Of a stretch of 64,000 bases of DNA, positions 32,776-43,286 are shown piece after piece. The number at the start of each line of letters is the position of its first letter. The stretch's first letter is position 1. The notes beneath the pieces are model-generated. The model had not been told where the DNA came from. It did not search any database and saw only the letters and a list, made by a program, of their open reading frames with translations. Origin of the DNA: an uncultured Prevotellaceae bacterium (lineage in GTDB: Bacteria > Bacteroidota > Bacteroidia > Bacteroidales > Bacteroidaceae). Location of the stretch: contig ONDM01000007.1 in NCBI GenBank assembly GCA_900316585.1, positions 124,001 through 188,000 of the forward strand. Direction: 5' to 3'. The translations under genes and the position numbers were made by a program.

Positions 32776-33651
32776 TTACATGACATTCAGGACTTGTTCT
32801 TTAATCTGCTCAAGCTCATCCTTCATTTTCACAACGATGTTCTGCATTTCAGCCTGATTGCTTTTACTGCCAGTCGTGTTGATTTCACGTCCCATCTCCT
32901 GAGCGATGAAACCAAGTTTCTTCCCTTGTCCATGACCTTCTGCCATGGTTTCACGGAAATACTTTAAATGATTAGTCAAACGCTGCTTTTCTTCGTTGAT
33001 ATCCAATTTTTCAACATAGTAGATGAGTTCTTGCTCCAGACGGTTCTTGTCGTAATCTACACTAATGGTTTTCTCAAGGGCATCGATAATGCGTTCGCGG
33101 ATTTTTTCCACGCGGCTCTTCTCAAATGGCTCAATGCTTTTAAGGAGTGCCTCAATGTTATCTATTTTTTCGGTGAACTTCTTGTAGAGGGCTTCGCCTT
33201 CTTGCTTGCGGAAATTTACCAATTGTTCCAAGGCATCTTCAATCCCTTTACGGACTATAGTCCATTCTTCGGCCGAGAGTTCTTCCGCATCTGCCTTTGA
33301 CAAGACATCTGGCAAACGGAGCAGTGTATAAAACCAGTCGCTAGGGAGTGGTATGTTCTTTTCTGCAGATAAGGTGCATATTTGTTTGTAGTAAGATTCC
33401 AAAACATTACCATTAATAGGAGAGGCAACCTGAGTGTCATCTTTCTCAGTCCACAATATGAAATCAACCTTTCCTCTTTCTAAAGTTGTCGCAATCAGTT
33501 GCCTTATCTCCATTTCCTTTTCACGATAGAGTGGGGCAATGCGAGTGCTAAGGTCCAATGCTTTGCTATTTAGCGATTTGACCTCTATGGTAATTTTCTT
33601 TCCGGCATAAGTTGTGACAGCTTTGCCGTAACCAGTCATGGATTGTATCAT
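32776..33651 (-). CDS. yicC: YicC-family endoribonuclease-like protein
   Basis: A 291-residue YicC/YloC protein. The N-terminus MIQSMTGYGKAVTTYAGKKI then EVKSLNSKALDLSTRI, and the C-terminus KKLGFIAQEMGREINTTGSK then EQIKEQVLNV, are diagnostic. E. coli YicC is reported as an endoribonuclease. Pairing with gmk is common in many phyla. It is the first gene of yicC-gmk-nadD-MORN-menA, with a -7 element at 33673-33680 divergent from tsaB. Confidence 0.95.
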   Translation of the reverse strand: MIQSMTGYGKAVTTYAGKKITIEVKSLNSKALDLSTRIAPLYREKEMEIRQLIATTLERGKVDFILWTEKDDTQVASPINGNVLESYYKQICTLSAEKNIPLPSDWFYTLLRLPDVLSKADAEELSAEEWTIVRKGIEDALEQLVNFRKQEGEALYKKFTEKIDNIEALLKSIEPFEKSRVEKIRERIIDALEKTISVDYDKNRLEQELIYYVEKLDINEEKQRLTNHLKYFRETMAEGHGQGKKLGFIAQEMGREINTTGSKSNQAEMQNIVVKMKDELEQIKEQVLNVM

Positions 33652-33672
33652 AATAAAATAGAATTTTCACTG

Positions 33673-33680
33673 CAAAATTA
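33673..33680 (-). promoter_or_regulatory. -7 element of the yicC operon
   Basis: Minus strand TAATTTTG followed by CAGTG, about 22 nt before the yicC start. It is 21 bp from the divergent tsaB element. Confidence 0.65.
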
Positions 33681-33701
33681 GTGTTTTTTTGTAGAAAGTG
33701 G

Positions 33702-33709
33702 TACTTTTG
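33702..33709 (+). promoter_or_regulatory. -7 element of the tsaB operon
   Basis: TACTTTTG followed by CACTC. The expected start near 33716 excludes an in-frame ATG at 33681 and supports ATG 33729. Confidence 0.65.
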
Positions 33710-33728
33710 CACTCAAATTGTTCGGTTT

Positions 33729-34421
33729 ATGGCTTGTATATTGCATATAGAGACCTCAACAGAAGTCTGTTCTGTAGCTGTTAGTGAGAATGGGCAATGT
33801 ATTTATTCAAATGAGGATTTCAATGGACCGTCACATGCCAGTACCTTGGGAGTGTTTGTCGATGAGGCAATGTCATTTGCCGATAGTCATGCTATTCCAC
33901 TAGATGCTGTGGCAGTGAGTTGCGGTCCTGGCTCATACACGGGTTTACGTATAGGCGTTTCTATGGCTAAGGGTATATGTTACGGGCAAGATCTGAAACT
34001 CTTGTCTGTCCCAACATTAAAAGTCATGTGTGTGCCTTTGTTGCTTAGTACAAGGGAATTTCCAGATGACGCCCTGCTTTGTCCGATGATTGATGCCCGG
34101 CGAATGGAGGTTTATGCTGCAGTTTATGACCGTGCCTTGAAAGAAGTACGTCCTACACAGGCCGATATCGTGGATGAAAATTCCTACCATGAGTTTTTGG
34201 AACAGCATCCTGTCTATTTCTTTGGGAATGGTGCAGACAAATGCAGGGACAGAATAGTCCACCCTAACGCTCATTTCATTCCTGATGTCCATCCCCTTGC
34301 TAAATGGATGTTTCCTTTGGCTGAACGTGCTTATTTGAATGACCAGTTTGAAGACGTGGCCTATTTTGAGCCTTATTATTTGAAAGAATTTGTGGCTTCT
34401 AAGCCCAAGAATTTGTTATAG
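33729..34421 (+). CDS. tsaB: tRNA threonylcarbamoyladenosine biosynthesis protein TsaB
   Basis: A 230-residue ASKHA-fold protein starting MACILHIETSTEVCSVAVSE. The family motif is AVSCGPGSYTGLRIGVSMAKG, and the protein has the short C-terminal half typical of TsaB rather than the metal-binding TsaD. With TsaD and TsaE it makes t6A37 in tRNAs reading ANN codons. It is the first gene of a six-gene operon, and the next gene begins 3 nt after its stop. Confidence 0.93.
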   Translation: MACILHIETSTEVCSVAVSENGQCIYSNEDFNGPSHASTLGVFVDEAMSFADSHAIPLDAVAVSCGPGSYTGLRIGVSMAKGICYGQDLKLLSVPTLKVMCVPLLLSTREFPDDALLCPMIDARRMEVYAAVYDRALKEVRPTQADIVDENSYHEFLEQHPVYFFGNGADKCRDRIVHPNAHFIPDVHPLAKWMFPLAERAYLNDQFEDVAYFEPYYLKEFVASKPKNLL

Positions 34422-34424
34422 AAT

Positions 34425-35054
34425 ATGGAGAAATTACTATATAATACCCAGCGAAAGCGCTTACCAATGCCTGAATATGGACGTAGTATTCAGAACTTGG
34501 TTGATTATACGCTTACCATTGAAGACCGGGCTAAGAGACAACGATGTGCAGAAGCTATTATTCAGTTGATGGGAAACATGTTTCCGCAGTGGAGGGATGT
34601 TCCTGACTTCAATCATAAGCTTTGGGATCATTTGGCTTTAATGTCTGATTATAAACTGGATATTGACTATCCTGTGGAAATCGTTCGTGCAGAAAAGGCA
34701 CATGAACGCCCTAGAAAGTTGGAATACCATAAGTCTCCTATTCATTATCGCCATTATGGTAACATCTTGGAAAAATTCATTAAAGTACTTGCTACTTATC
34801 CAGAAGGTAAGGATAAAGAGCAATTAGTGACTTTGGTGGCAAACCATATGAAGCGTAGTATGTTGCAGTGGAATCCCACAGTGGCAAGTGACAAGAAAGT
34901 GGTGACAGATCTCCGTGACATGACAGATGGAGCAATTGTTCTTACAGAAGTTGAATTAGCAGCTCAGACTGCTAACATGAAGCAGCAGCAGGATAAAAAT
35001 GCACGCAGTAACAACGGTAGTAAGAAGTCAAAGGCAAAGAATCGTAAGAAATAG
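34425..35054 (+). CDS. DUF4290 protein, unknown function
   Basis: A 209-residue cytoplasmic protein, mostly helical, beginning MEKLLYNTQRKRLPMPEYGR and containing CAEAIIQLMGNMFPQWRD, EYHKSPIHYRHYGNILEKF and MKRSMLQWNP. I recognise the pattern as DUF4290, found in Bacteroidetes. The last 25 residues are Lys/Asn/Ser-rich (KNARSNNGSKKSKAKNRKK), suggesting nucleic-acid contact. It sits between tsaB and rimM, genes for tRNA modification and 16S maturation, so an RNA-linked role is plausible but unproven. Confidence 0.8.
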   Translation: MEKLLYNTQRKRLPMPEYGRSIQNLVDYTLTIEDRAKRQRCAEAIIQLMGNMFPQWRDVPDFNHKLWDHLALMSDYKLDIDYPVEIVRAEKAHERPRKLEYHKSPIHYRHYGNILEKFIKVLATYPEGKDKEQLVTLVANHMKRSMLQWNPTVASDKKVVTDLRDMTDGAIVLTEVELAAQTANMKQQQDKNARSNNGSKKSKAKNRKK

Positions 35055-35066
35055 TCGGTCCTGTTT

Positions 35067-35585
35067 ATGATTCGGGAATCTGAAGTATTTAAGATTGGTG
35101 TTATAACAAAGACGCATGGCGTGAATGGAGAGGTAGCCTTCCTGTTCACGGATGATGTGTTCGATAGGGTGGATTGTGACTATTTGATCTGCAAACTGGA
35201 TGGCATCTTGGTTCCTTTCTTCTTTGAAGAATATCGGTTTAAGAATGATAATACGGCCTTGTTCAAGTTTCAACGACTAGATTCTGCTGAATCTGTGCAG
35301 TTCTTGTTAGGGGCAGAAGTCTATTTCCCTTTGAAACTGGCAGAACAGGCAGAAGAAGGTGAGATTACCTGGAGGTATTTCATAGGCATGACCGTTAAGG
35401 ATGTTCATGCAGGGATTTTGGGTAAAATAGAAGAGGTAGATGATTCGACGGTAAACACCTTGTTTCAGGTGGAAGGTCCTAAAGGAGAGTTACTGATTCC
35501 GGCACAAGAGGATTTCATTCAAGACATCGATCATAAAAAAAGAGAAATCTTAGTGAATTTGCCTGAAGGTTTATTGGATTTGTAA
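35067..35585 (+). CDS. rimM: Ribosome maturation factor RimM
   Basis: A 172-residue protein with the two RimM domains. The N-terminal domain opens FKIGVITKTHGVNGEVAFLF, and the C-terminal PRC barrel has YFIGMTVKDVHAGILGKIEE and ELLIPAQEDFIQDIDHKKRE. It helps process and assemble the head of the 30S subunit by binding S19. It starts 12 nt after the DUF4290 gene and ends 4 nt before dxr. Confidence 0.94.
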   Translation: MIRESEVFKIGVITKTHGVNGEVAFLFTDDVFDRVDCDYLICKLDGILVPFFFEEYRFKNDNTALFKFQRLDSAESVQFLLGAEVYFPLKLAEQAEEGEITWRYFIGMTVKDVHAGILGKIEEVDDSTVNTLFQVEGPKGELLIPAQEDFIQDIDHKKREILVNLPEGLLDL

Positions 35586-35589
35586 GGAA

Positions 35590-36738
35590 ATGAAAAAACA
35601 GATTGCGATATTGGGATCTACAGGATCCATAGGAACACAGGCTCTTCAGGTGATAGAAGAGCAGTCAGACCGTTATGAGGTTTATGCCATTACTGCAAAC
35701 AACCGGGTGGAATTGCTAATAGAGCAGGCTCGCAAGTTTCAGCCTGAAGTGGTGGTGATTGCCAATGAGGCAAAGTATGGTCAGTTGAAAGAGGCGCTTT
35801 CAGACCTTCCTATCAAAGTTTATACTGGCAGTAAGGCTCTTTGTGAAATTGTTGAGGCTGAGCCCATAGATATGGTTCTGACGGCTATGGTTGGTTTTGC
35901 AGGTTTGCCTCCAACCATGAGTGCCATTCGTGCAGGCAAGACAATCTGCCTGGCCAATAAGGAAACATTGGTTGTAGCCGGAGAACTCATCAATGAGCTA
36001 GCTCAGCAGTATAATGTGCCTATTTTGCCTGTGGATTCAGAACATTCTGCCATTTTTCAGTGCCTGGTTGGTGAGATAGGGAATCCTATTGAGAAGATTC
36101 TTCTTACGGCTTCTGGCGGACCATTCCGGAAGTGTAACATGGAAGAACTGGCTCATGTGACGAAGGCTCAGGCTCTGAAGCATCCTAGTTGGACCATGGG
36201 TGCTAAGATTACCATAGATTCTGCTACTCTTATGAATAAGGGTTTTGAGGTCATTGAGGCAAAATGGCTTTTTGGTGTCCGACCCGAGCAGATAGAGGTG
36301 GTGGTGCACCCACAGTCAGTCATTCATAGTGCTGTGCAGTTTGAAGATGGGTCTGTAAAGGCACAATTAGGTGTTCCTGACATGCGCCTGCCTATTCAGT
36401 ATGCATTTAGTTATCCTGACCGCCTAAAGGCATCCTTTGACCGTTTAGACCTCTTTAAGATAGGTTCTTTGACTTTTGAGCGTCCGGATACTCAACGTTT
36501 CCGTTGTTTGGCTTTGGCCTATGAGGCCTTGCATCAAGGAGGAAATATGGCTTGTATTGTCAATGCTGCCAATGAGATTGTGAATAAAGCTTTTCTAGAG
36601 GACCGTATTTCTTTCCTGAAAATGGCGGAAGTGATAGAGAAAACGATGGGTAAGGTTAGTTTTATAGCCAAACCTTCTTATGAAGACTATTTGGCTACTG
36701 ATGCTGAAGCACGTAAGGTGGCAGCAGAATTATTTTAA
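35590..36738 (+). CDS. dxr: 1-deoxy-D-xylulose 5-phosphate reductoisomerase
   Basis: A 382-residue NADPH-dependent enzyme, the first committed step of the MEP pathway. The nucleotide loop is ILGSTGSIGTQALQVIEEQ. Metal and substrate motifs are ANKETLVVAGELI, PVDSEHSAIFQCL, ASGGPFRKCNMEELA and LMNKGFEVIEAKWLF. The ending has the helical C-terminal domain with AANEIVNKAFLE. It follows rimM by 4 nt and precedes rseP by 16 nt, a frequent Dxr-RseP pairing in bacteria. Confidence 0.97.
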   Translation: MKKQIAILGSTGSIGTQALQVIEEQSDRYEVYAITANNRVELLIEQARKFQPEVVVIANEAKYGQLKEALSDLPIKVYTGSKALCEIVEAEPIDMVLTAMVGFAGLPPTMSAIRAGKTICLANKETLVVAGELINELAQQYNVPILPVDSEHSAIFQCLVGEIGNPIEKILLTASGGPFRKCNMEELAHVTKAQALKHPSWTMGAKITIDSATLMNKGFEVIEAKWLFGVRPEQIEVVVHPQSVIHSAVQFEDGSVKAQLGVPDMRLPIQYAFSYPDRLKASFDRLDLFKIGSLTFERPDTQRFRCLALAYEALHQGGNMACIVNAANEIVNKAFLEDRISFLKMAEVIEKTMGKVSFIAKPSYEDYLATDAEARKVAAELF

Positions 36739-36754
36739 AAATTAAAACAGGAAA

Positions 36755-38170
36755 ATGGAAATATATTTAATAAAGGGTGTGCAACTGCTTTTGTCATTGA
36801 CAATCTTGGTTGCCCTTCATGAAGGTGGCCATTTCTTCTTTTCGAAGTTGTTTGGTGTAAGAGTAGAAAAATTCTTCCTCTTTTTCGACCCTTATTTTCA
36901 TATTATAAGTACACGTGACAATTGGTTGCGTCGCCTTTTGGGCAAGGCTCCTGTTCAAGGAGAAAATAGTGGTGACAACTATACCGGAACAGAATATGGT
37001 ATAGGATGGGTACCACTAGGAGGTTATGTGAAGATCTCAGGTATGATAGATGAATCTATGGATACCGAGCAGTTGAAACAGCCGGAACAGCCTTGGGAGT
37101 TCCGTTCCAAACCTGCTTGGCAACGTCTGCTGATTATGGTGGGTGGTGTACTGGTTAATTTTCTCCTTGCTTTTTTCATCTATGCGATGGTCTTGTACGC
37201 ATGGGGTACAGACTATGTACCTGTGCAGAACTACAGTCAGGGTATGGCGTTCAATGAGCGGGCTAAGGAAATAGGTTTTCAAGACGGTGATATCTTGTTG
37301 CGGACAGAAAAAGGAGAAATAAAGACCCGTTCTACTGGTGATACGTATCGTTTGATTTCTGAGGCAGACCAAGTGACGGTCAACCGTAAAGGGCAGGAGG
37401 TTACCATCCAGATGCCGGGCGAATTGTCCTTGCTGGATATGATAAATGAGGTGCCCATCTTTATGGATGCTCTGGTAGCAAACGAAGTGGATAGTGTAGT
37501 AGCTGGTATGCCAGGTGCAATGGCAGGTTTGCAGAAAGGAGACCAAATCACTTGCATCAATGGCACGATGATATCTTCCTATAACCAGTTCCAGAATGAG
37601 ATGGCCCGTATTCAGGACCAGACACTGGAATGTACTCCGGAAGATAGCTTACGCCTTCGCCATTTGACACTGACTATAGAGCGGGCAGGGCAACTGGATA
37701 CATTGAGTATCTTGATGACAAAGGAATTCAAGATAGGCTTTATGCCATTAATGCCAGAAGTGAAGGCTGTTCATGAAGATTATGGATTCTTCGAGTCTTT
37801 CCCTGCTGGTGTGTCTTATGGCTGGAATGTCTTAGGTGGTTATGTGAGTGATCTGAAATATCTCTTCACAAAACAAGGCGCCAAGAGTGTGGGTGGATTT
37901 GGCTCTATCGGTTCGATCTTCCCCGACAAATGGGATTGGCACCGTTTTTGGCTTATGACGGCCTTCTTAAGTATTATTTTAGGTTTCATGAATATACTTC
38001 CTATTCCAGCGTTGGATGGTGGACATGTGCTTTTCCTCTTGTATGAGGTGGTCACAAGACGCAAACCTAATGAGAAATTCTTAGAGTATGCTCAGATGGT
38101 TGGTATGGCATTATTGCTTCTCCTGATGATATGGGCTAACTTGAATGATATAATCCGATTCTTATTTTAA
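36755..38170 (+). CDS. rseP: Site-2 protease RseP
   Basis: A 471-residue intramembrane zinc metalloprotease. The first membrane helix carries the HExxH site as HEGGH in LVALHEGGHFFFSKLFGVRVE, and the last carries NILPIPALDGGHVLFLLYE with the third ligand Asp. One clear PDZ domain is around residues 245-330 (PGAMAGLQKGDQITCINGTM), with a more degraded one before it. It cleaves anti-sigma factors or remnant signal peptides in the inner membrane. The length is similar to E. coli RseP (450). Confidence 0.95.
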   Translation: MEIYLIKGVQLLLSLTILVALHEGGHFFFSKLFGVRVEKFFLFFDPYFHIISTRDNWLRRLLGKAPVQGENSGDNYTGTEYGIGWVPLGGYVKISGMIDESMDTEQLKQPEQPWEFRSKPAWQRLLIMVGGVLVNFLLAFFIYAMVLYAWGTDYVPVQNYSQGMAFNERAKEIGFQDGDILLRTEKGEIKTRSTGDTYRLISEADQVTVNRKGQEVTIQMPGELSLLDMINEVPIFMDALVANEVDSVVAGMPGAMAGLQKGDQITCINGTMISSYNQFQNEMARIQDQTLECTPEDSLRLRHLTLTIERAGQLDTLSILMTKEFKIGFMPLMPEVKAVHEDYGFFESFPAGVSYGWNVLGGYVSDLKYLFTKQGAKSVGGFGSIGSIFPDKWDWHRFWLMTAFLSIILGFMNILPIPALDGGHVLFLLYEVVTRRKPNEKFLEYAQMVGMALLLLLMIWANLNDIIRFLF

Positions 38171-38179
38171 TCAGTAGCT

Positions 38180-39547
38180 ATGGCACAAAAACCAAGTATA
38201 CCAAAAGGAACGCGTGATTTCTCTCCCGTGGAGATGGCACGCCGTAACTATATATTTAATACAATTCGTGAGGTCTTCTACTTATACGGGTTCCAACAGA
38301 TAGAAACGCCATCGATGGAAAACCTGTCTACTTTGATGGGAAAGTATGGAGATGAGGGAGACAAACTTCTTTTCAAGATTCAGAATAGTGGTGATTATTT
38401 CAGAAGTTTGACTGACGAGGAATTACTTTCCCGAAACTCAGCCAAATTGGCATGTAAGTTCTGTGAAAAAGGTTTGCGTTATGATCTGACAGTACCATTT
38501 GCCAGGTATGTGGTAATGCATCGTGATGAAATAGCTTTCCCTTTCAAGCGTTTCCAGATTCAACCAGTATGGCGGGCTGACCGTCCGCAAAAAGGCCGTT
38601 ATCGTGAGTTCTATCAGTGTGATGCTGATGTGGTAGGCTCAGATTCCCTATTGAACGAGGTTGAACTGATTCAGATGATTGACACGGTGTTCCAGAAGTT
38701 TGGAGTGCGTGTCAGCATCAAGATGAATAACCGCAAAATTCTTTCCGGTCTGGCGGAGATGATAGGTCAGGCAGATAAGATTGTAGATATCACTGTCGCT
38801 ATTGATAAATTGGACAAGATTGGTTTGGAGAATGTAAATGCAGAATTGGCTGAGAAAGGAATTCCATCAGCCTCAATAGAAAAGCTTCAGCCAGTCATTA
38901 TGTTAAGTGGTACCAACGAAGAGAAACTGCAGGCCTTGAAGAGCATATTGTCAGATACAGAAACCGGTTTGAAGGGAATAGAGGAATGCGAATTTATCCT
39001 GGATAGGGTAAAGAATATGGGTGGCACCAAGAACGGTTTAGAGTTGGATTTGACGTTGGCACGTGGCTTGAATTACTATACAGGAGCTATTTTTGAGGTG
39101 AAAGCTTTGGATGTAGAAATTGGAAGCATCAGTGGTGGCGGCCGTTATGATAATCTTACAGGAGTATTTGGCATGCCAGGCGTGAGTGGTGTGGGCATCT
39201 CCTTTGGTGCAGACCGTATATATGATGTCCTGAACCAGTTAGACCTATATCCAAAGGAAGCAGTAAACAGCACAAAACTGCTGTTTGTGAATTTTGGAGA
39301 AGCAGAGGCAGCATTTAGCATGCAGGTACTGATGCAGGCTCGCAAAGCGGGTATCAATGCAGAACTTTTCCCAGAGTGTACTAAAATGAAGAAGCAGATG
39401 GCTTATGCAAATGCCAAGCAGGTGCCTTTTGTCGCTATAGTGGGAGAATCGGAACTGCAGGAACAGAAACTGACACTGAAGGATATGAATTCTGGTGAGC
39501 AGAAATTGGTTACTCCTTCAGAATTGGTGGAAATAGTACAAGCTTAA
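38180..39547 (+). CDS. hisS: Histidyl-tRNA synthetase
   Basis: A 455-residue class II aminoacyl-tRNA synthetase. Motifs include [53 protein letters not shown] (motif 2) and [17 protein letters not shown], plus [14 protein letters not shown] (motif 3). The C-terminal anticodon domain ends with a LVEIVQ helix. It charges tRNA-His in the cytoplasm. It is the last gene of the tsaB operon, and a hairpin terminator follows. Confidence 0.97.
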   Translation: MAQKPSIPKGTRDFSPVEMARRNYIFNTIREVFYLYGFQQIETPSMENLSTLMGKYGDEGDKLLFKIQNSGDYFRSLTDEELLSRNSAKLACKFCEKGLRYDLTVPFARYVVMHRDEIAFPFKRFQIQPVWRADRPQKGRYREFYQCDADVVGSDSLLNEVELIQMIDTVFQKFGVRVSIKMNNRKILSGLAEMIGQADKIVDITVAIDKLDKIGLENVNAELAEKGIPSASIEKLQPVIMLSGTNEEKLQALKSILSDTETGLKGIEECEFILDRVKNMGGTKNGLELDLTLARGLNYYTGAIFEVKALDVEIGSISGGGRYDNLTGVFGMPGVSGVGISFGADRIYDVLNQLDLYPKEAVNSTKLLFVNFGEAEAAFSMQVLMQARKAGINAELFPECTKMKKQMAYANAKQVPFVAIVGESELQEQKLTLKDMNSGEQKLVTPSELVEIVQA

Positions 39548-39562
39548 TAATAATAAATGTTG

Positions 39563-39596
39563 GGCTCCTGGAAATTTATATCCGGGAGCCTTTTTT
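39563..39596 (+). terminator. Terminator of the tsaB-hisS operon
   Basis: GGCTCCTGG (39563-39571) pairs with CCGGGAGCC (39582-39590), one G-U, then six T. Confidence 0.85.
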
Positions 39597-39752
39597 ATTA
39601 ATGTACATTGTTCCTAAGCCGTATAATGTCATTGTGTCACATGGATTGTCAGTATTGGCACTTGAAAGTGCGAGCTAATAGAAACAAGAATCTGCTTTGG
39701 CACAGAATATGTAAGAAGAAATGTACAAAAGTTAAATTTAAAAATAGATAAT

Positions 39753-40025
39753 ATGAATATTAAACCATTGGCAGATCGAGTTCTGATACTCCCTGCACCT
39801 GCAGAAGAAAAGACAATAGGTGGAATTATTATTCCTGATACTGCAAAGGAAAAGCCTTTGCGGGGTGAAGTTGTGGCCGTAGGTCATGGCACAAAAGATG
39901 AAGAGATGGTATTGAAGGTTGGTGATATGGTTCTTTACGGCAAGTATGCTGGTACAGAACTGGAATATGATGGAAAGAAATACCTGATTATGCGCCAGAG
40001 TGATGTTGTTGCAGTTCTGGCATAA
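39753..40025 (+). CDS. groES: Co-chaperonin GroES
   Basis: A 90-residue protein with the GroES signature [20 protein letters not shown], the mobile loop [20 protein letters not shown] and the ending [12 protein letters not shown]. It caps GroEL in ATP-driven folding. It is 38 nt before groEL. The 150-bp region upstream contains the inverted repeat GCACTTGAAAGTGC at 39658-39671 but no clear TAnnTTTG element and no standard CIRCE site. Confidence 0.97.
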   Translation: MNIKPLADRVLILPAPAEEKTIGGIIIPDTAKEKPLRGEVVAVGHGTKDEEMVLKVGDMVLYGKYAGTELEYDGKKYLIMRQSDVVAVLA

Positions 40026-40051
40026 TTCTATTGGACAAACTTTTAATTTAA

Positions 40052-41692
<1,641 letters not shown>

Positions 41693-41716
41693 CCTGAGGA
41701 GAATGATATAAGTGTG

Positions 41717-41749
41717 AAGACCAGAGCCTGTCAGACTCTGGTCTTTTTT
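41717..41749 (+). terminator. Terminator of groES-groEL
   Basis: AAGACCAGAG and CTCTGGTCTT form a perfect 10-bp stem around CCTGTCAGA, followed by T residues. Confidence 0.9.
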
Positions 41750-41771
41750 ATGCATAAAGTTTGGAGTTTAT

Positions 41772-41802
41772 TTTGTAGTTTTTTCGGTTTGACGTATCTT
41801 TG
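41772..41802 (+). promoter_or_regulatory. Promoter of the PurF-like gene
   Basis: TTTG at 41772-41775, a 19-nt spacer and TATCTTTG at 41795-41802. It overlaps a TTG at 41800, so ATG 41824 is taken as start. Confidence 0.75.
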
Positions 41803-41823
41803 CGCCATCTAAATAGAATTTAT

Positions 41824-43251
41824 ATGGGTGGTTTTTTTGGTACAGTTTCTAAACGCAGATGTATTGCTGATTTATTCTATGGTACAGACTATAACTCTCA
41901 TTTAGGGACACGTAGGGGCGGTATGGCTACATATTGTAAGGAAAAGGGTTTTTTCCGATCTATTCATACATTGGAAAATGCTTATTTCCGTTCCCGCTTT
42001 GAGGATGAATTAGGAAAGTTTGTAGGAAACTCAGGCATTGGAGTAATTAGTGATACAGATGCTCAGCCTTTACTGATGAATTCCCATTTGGGTCGTTTTG
42101 CTATTGTAACAGTGGCAAAAATAAATAATCTGGAGGATTTGGCCCAGAAGCTTTTGAGCCAGAATATGCATCTTTCAGAGTTCAGTTCTGGAAAGATCAA
42201 TCCTACGGAGCTTGTTGGCTTACTGATTATCAAAGGTAAAAACTTTGTGGAAGGAATAGAAAACGTATTCCGTGAGGTTAAAGGTTCTTGTACCCTGCTT
42301 TTACTGACTGAAGATGGCATCATTGCTGCACGTGATTCTTGGGGACGTACTCCTATTGTAGTAGGTTCTAAGGAGGATGCTTACGCCGTTTCAAGTGAAT
42401 CTACTGCTTTCCCAAATCTAGGTTATGAGACAGTTAAATTTTTGGGTCCTGGAGAAATCATACGACTTCGTGAAACTGGTATGGAACAATTGCGTAAACC
42501 CAATAAACGCATGCAGATATGTGCTTTCCTTTGGGTTTATTATGGTTTCCCTACTTCTTGTTTTGAAAATATAAATACTGAATGTGTCAGAAATGCTTGT
42601 GGCCGTGCTATGGGCAAGGAAGATGACACAGAGGTGGATTGTGCCTGTGGTATCCCTGATTCAGGAGTAGGTATGGCTGTAGGCTATGCTGAAGGACATG
42701 GGGTTCCTTTTTTGCGTGCTATTTCCAAATATACTCCTACTTGGCCTCGTTCATTTACTCCAAGCAATCAGGAAATGCGCAGTTTGGTGGCCAAGATGAA
42801 ACTGATTCCAAATAAGGAAGTGCTGAAAGGTAAGCGGTGTTTGTTCTGCGATGATTCCATTGTTCGTGGTACGCAACTGCGTGACAATACAGAGGATTTG
42901 TTCAAATGTGGGGCAAAGGAGGTTCATATGCGTATAGGATGCCCTCCGTTGATCTATGGTTGTAAATTCGTGAATTTCACATCTTCAAAGAGTGATATGG
43001 AATTGTTTACCCGTAGGATTATCGGAGAATTAGAGGGAGACCCAAACAAGAATTTGGAGAAATATGCTACAACAGACTCTCCGGAATATAAGAAAATGGT
43101 TCAGATTATGGGAGAACGTCTTCATTTGTCTTCTCTGAAGTTCAGCAAATTGGAAACTTTGGTTGAGTGTATAGGCTTGCCAAAAGAGCAAATCTGCACA
43201 CATTGTTTCGATGGGAGCAGTCAATTTACGTTAGAAGAGGAGAATCTTTAA
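41824..43251 (+). CDS. Amidophosphoribosyltransferase-like protein lacking the N-terminal cysteine
   Basis: A 475-residue protein with a class II glutamine amidotransferase-like N-domain and a phosphoribosyltransferase C-domain. The PRPP site is intact, CLFCDDSIVRGTQLRDN, and CGIPDSGVGMAVGYAEGHGV matches PurF. The N-terminus is MGGFFGTVSKRRCIADLFYG, whereas active PurF needs Cys directly after the start Met as nucleophile. Here that position is Gly, and no upstream start would restore it. It may use free ammonia, be regulatory, or have another substrate. A second, canonical purF elsewhere in the genome would be expected. It is a single-gene unit. Confidence 0.8.
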   Translation: MGGFFGTVSKRRCIADLFYGTDYNSHLGTRRGGMATYCKEKGFFRSIHTLENAYFRSRFEDELGKFVGNSGIGVISDTDAQPLLMNSHLGRFAIVTVAKINNLEDLAQKLLSQNMHLSEFSSGKINPTELVGLLIIKGKNFVEGIENVFREVKGSCTLLLLTEDGIIAARDSWGRTPIVVGSKEDAYAVSSESTAFPNLGYETVKFLGPGEIIRLRETGMEQLRKPNKRMQICAFLWVYYGFPTSCFENINTECVRNACGRAMGKEDDTEVDCACGIPDSGVGMAVGYAEGHGVPFLRAISKYTPTWPRSFTPSNQEMRSLVAKMKLIPNKEVLKGKRCLFCDDSIVRGTQLRDNTEDLFKCGAKEVHMRIGCPPLIYGCKFVNFTSSKSDMELFTRRIIGELEGDPNKNLEKYATTDSPEYKKMVQIMGERLHLSSLKFSKLETLVECIGLPKEQICTHCFDGSSQFTLEEENL

Positions 43252-43260
43252 AATAGAAAG

Positions 43261-43284
43261 AAAGGAGCATTTAGATGCTCCTTT
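43261..43284. terminator. Bidirectional terminator
   Basis: AAAGGAGCAT (43261-43270), loop TTAG, ATGCTCCTTT (43275-43284): a perfect 10-bp stem with A- and T-rich flanks, between convergent genes. Confidence 0.9.
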
Positions 43285-43286
43285 TC

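Noticed and set aside
39655..39690. CIRCE-like or sigma-32-like element before groES
   Set aside because: The inverted repeat GCACTT-GA-AAGTGC has a 2-nt spacer instead of nine. CTTGAAA has no CCCAT-type partner downstream.
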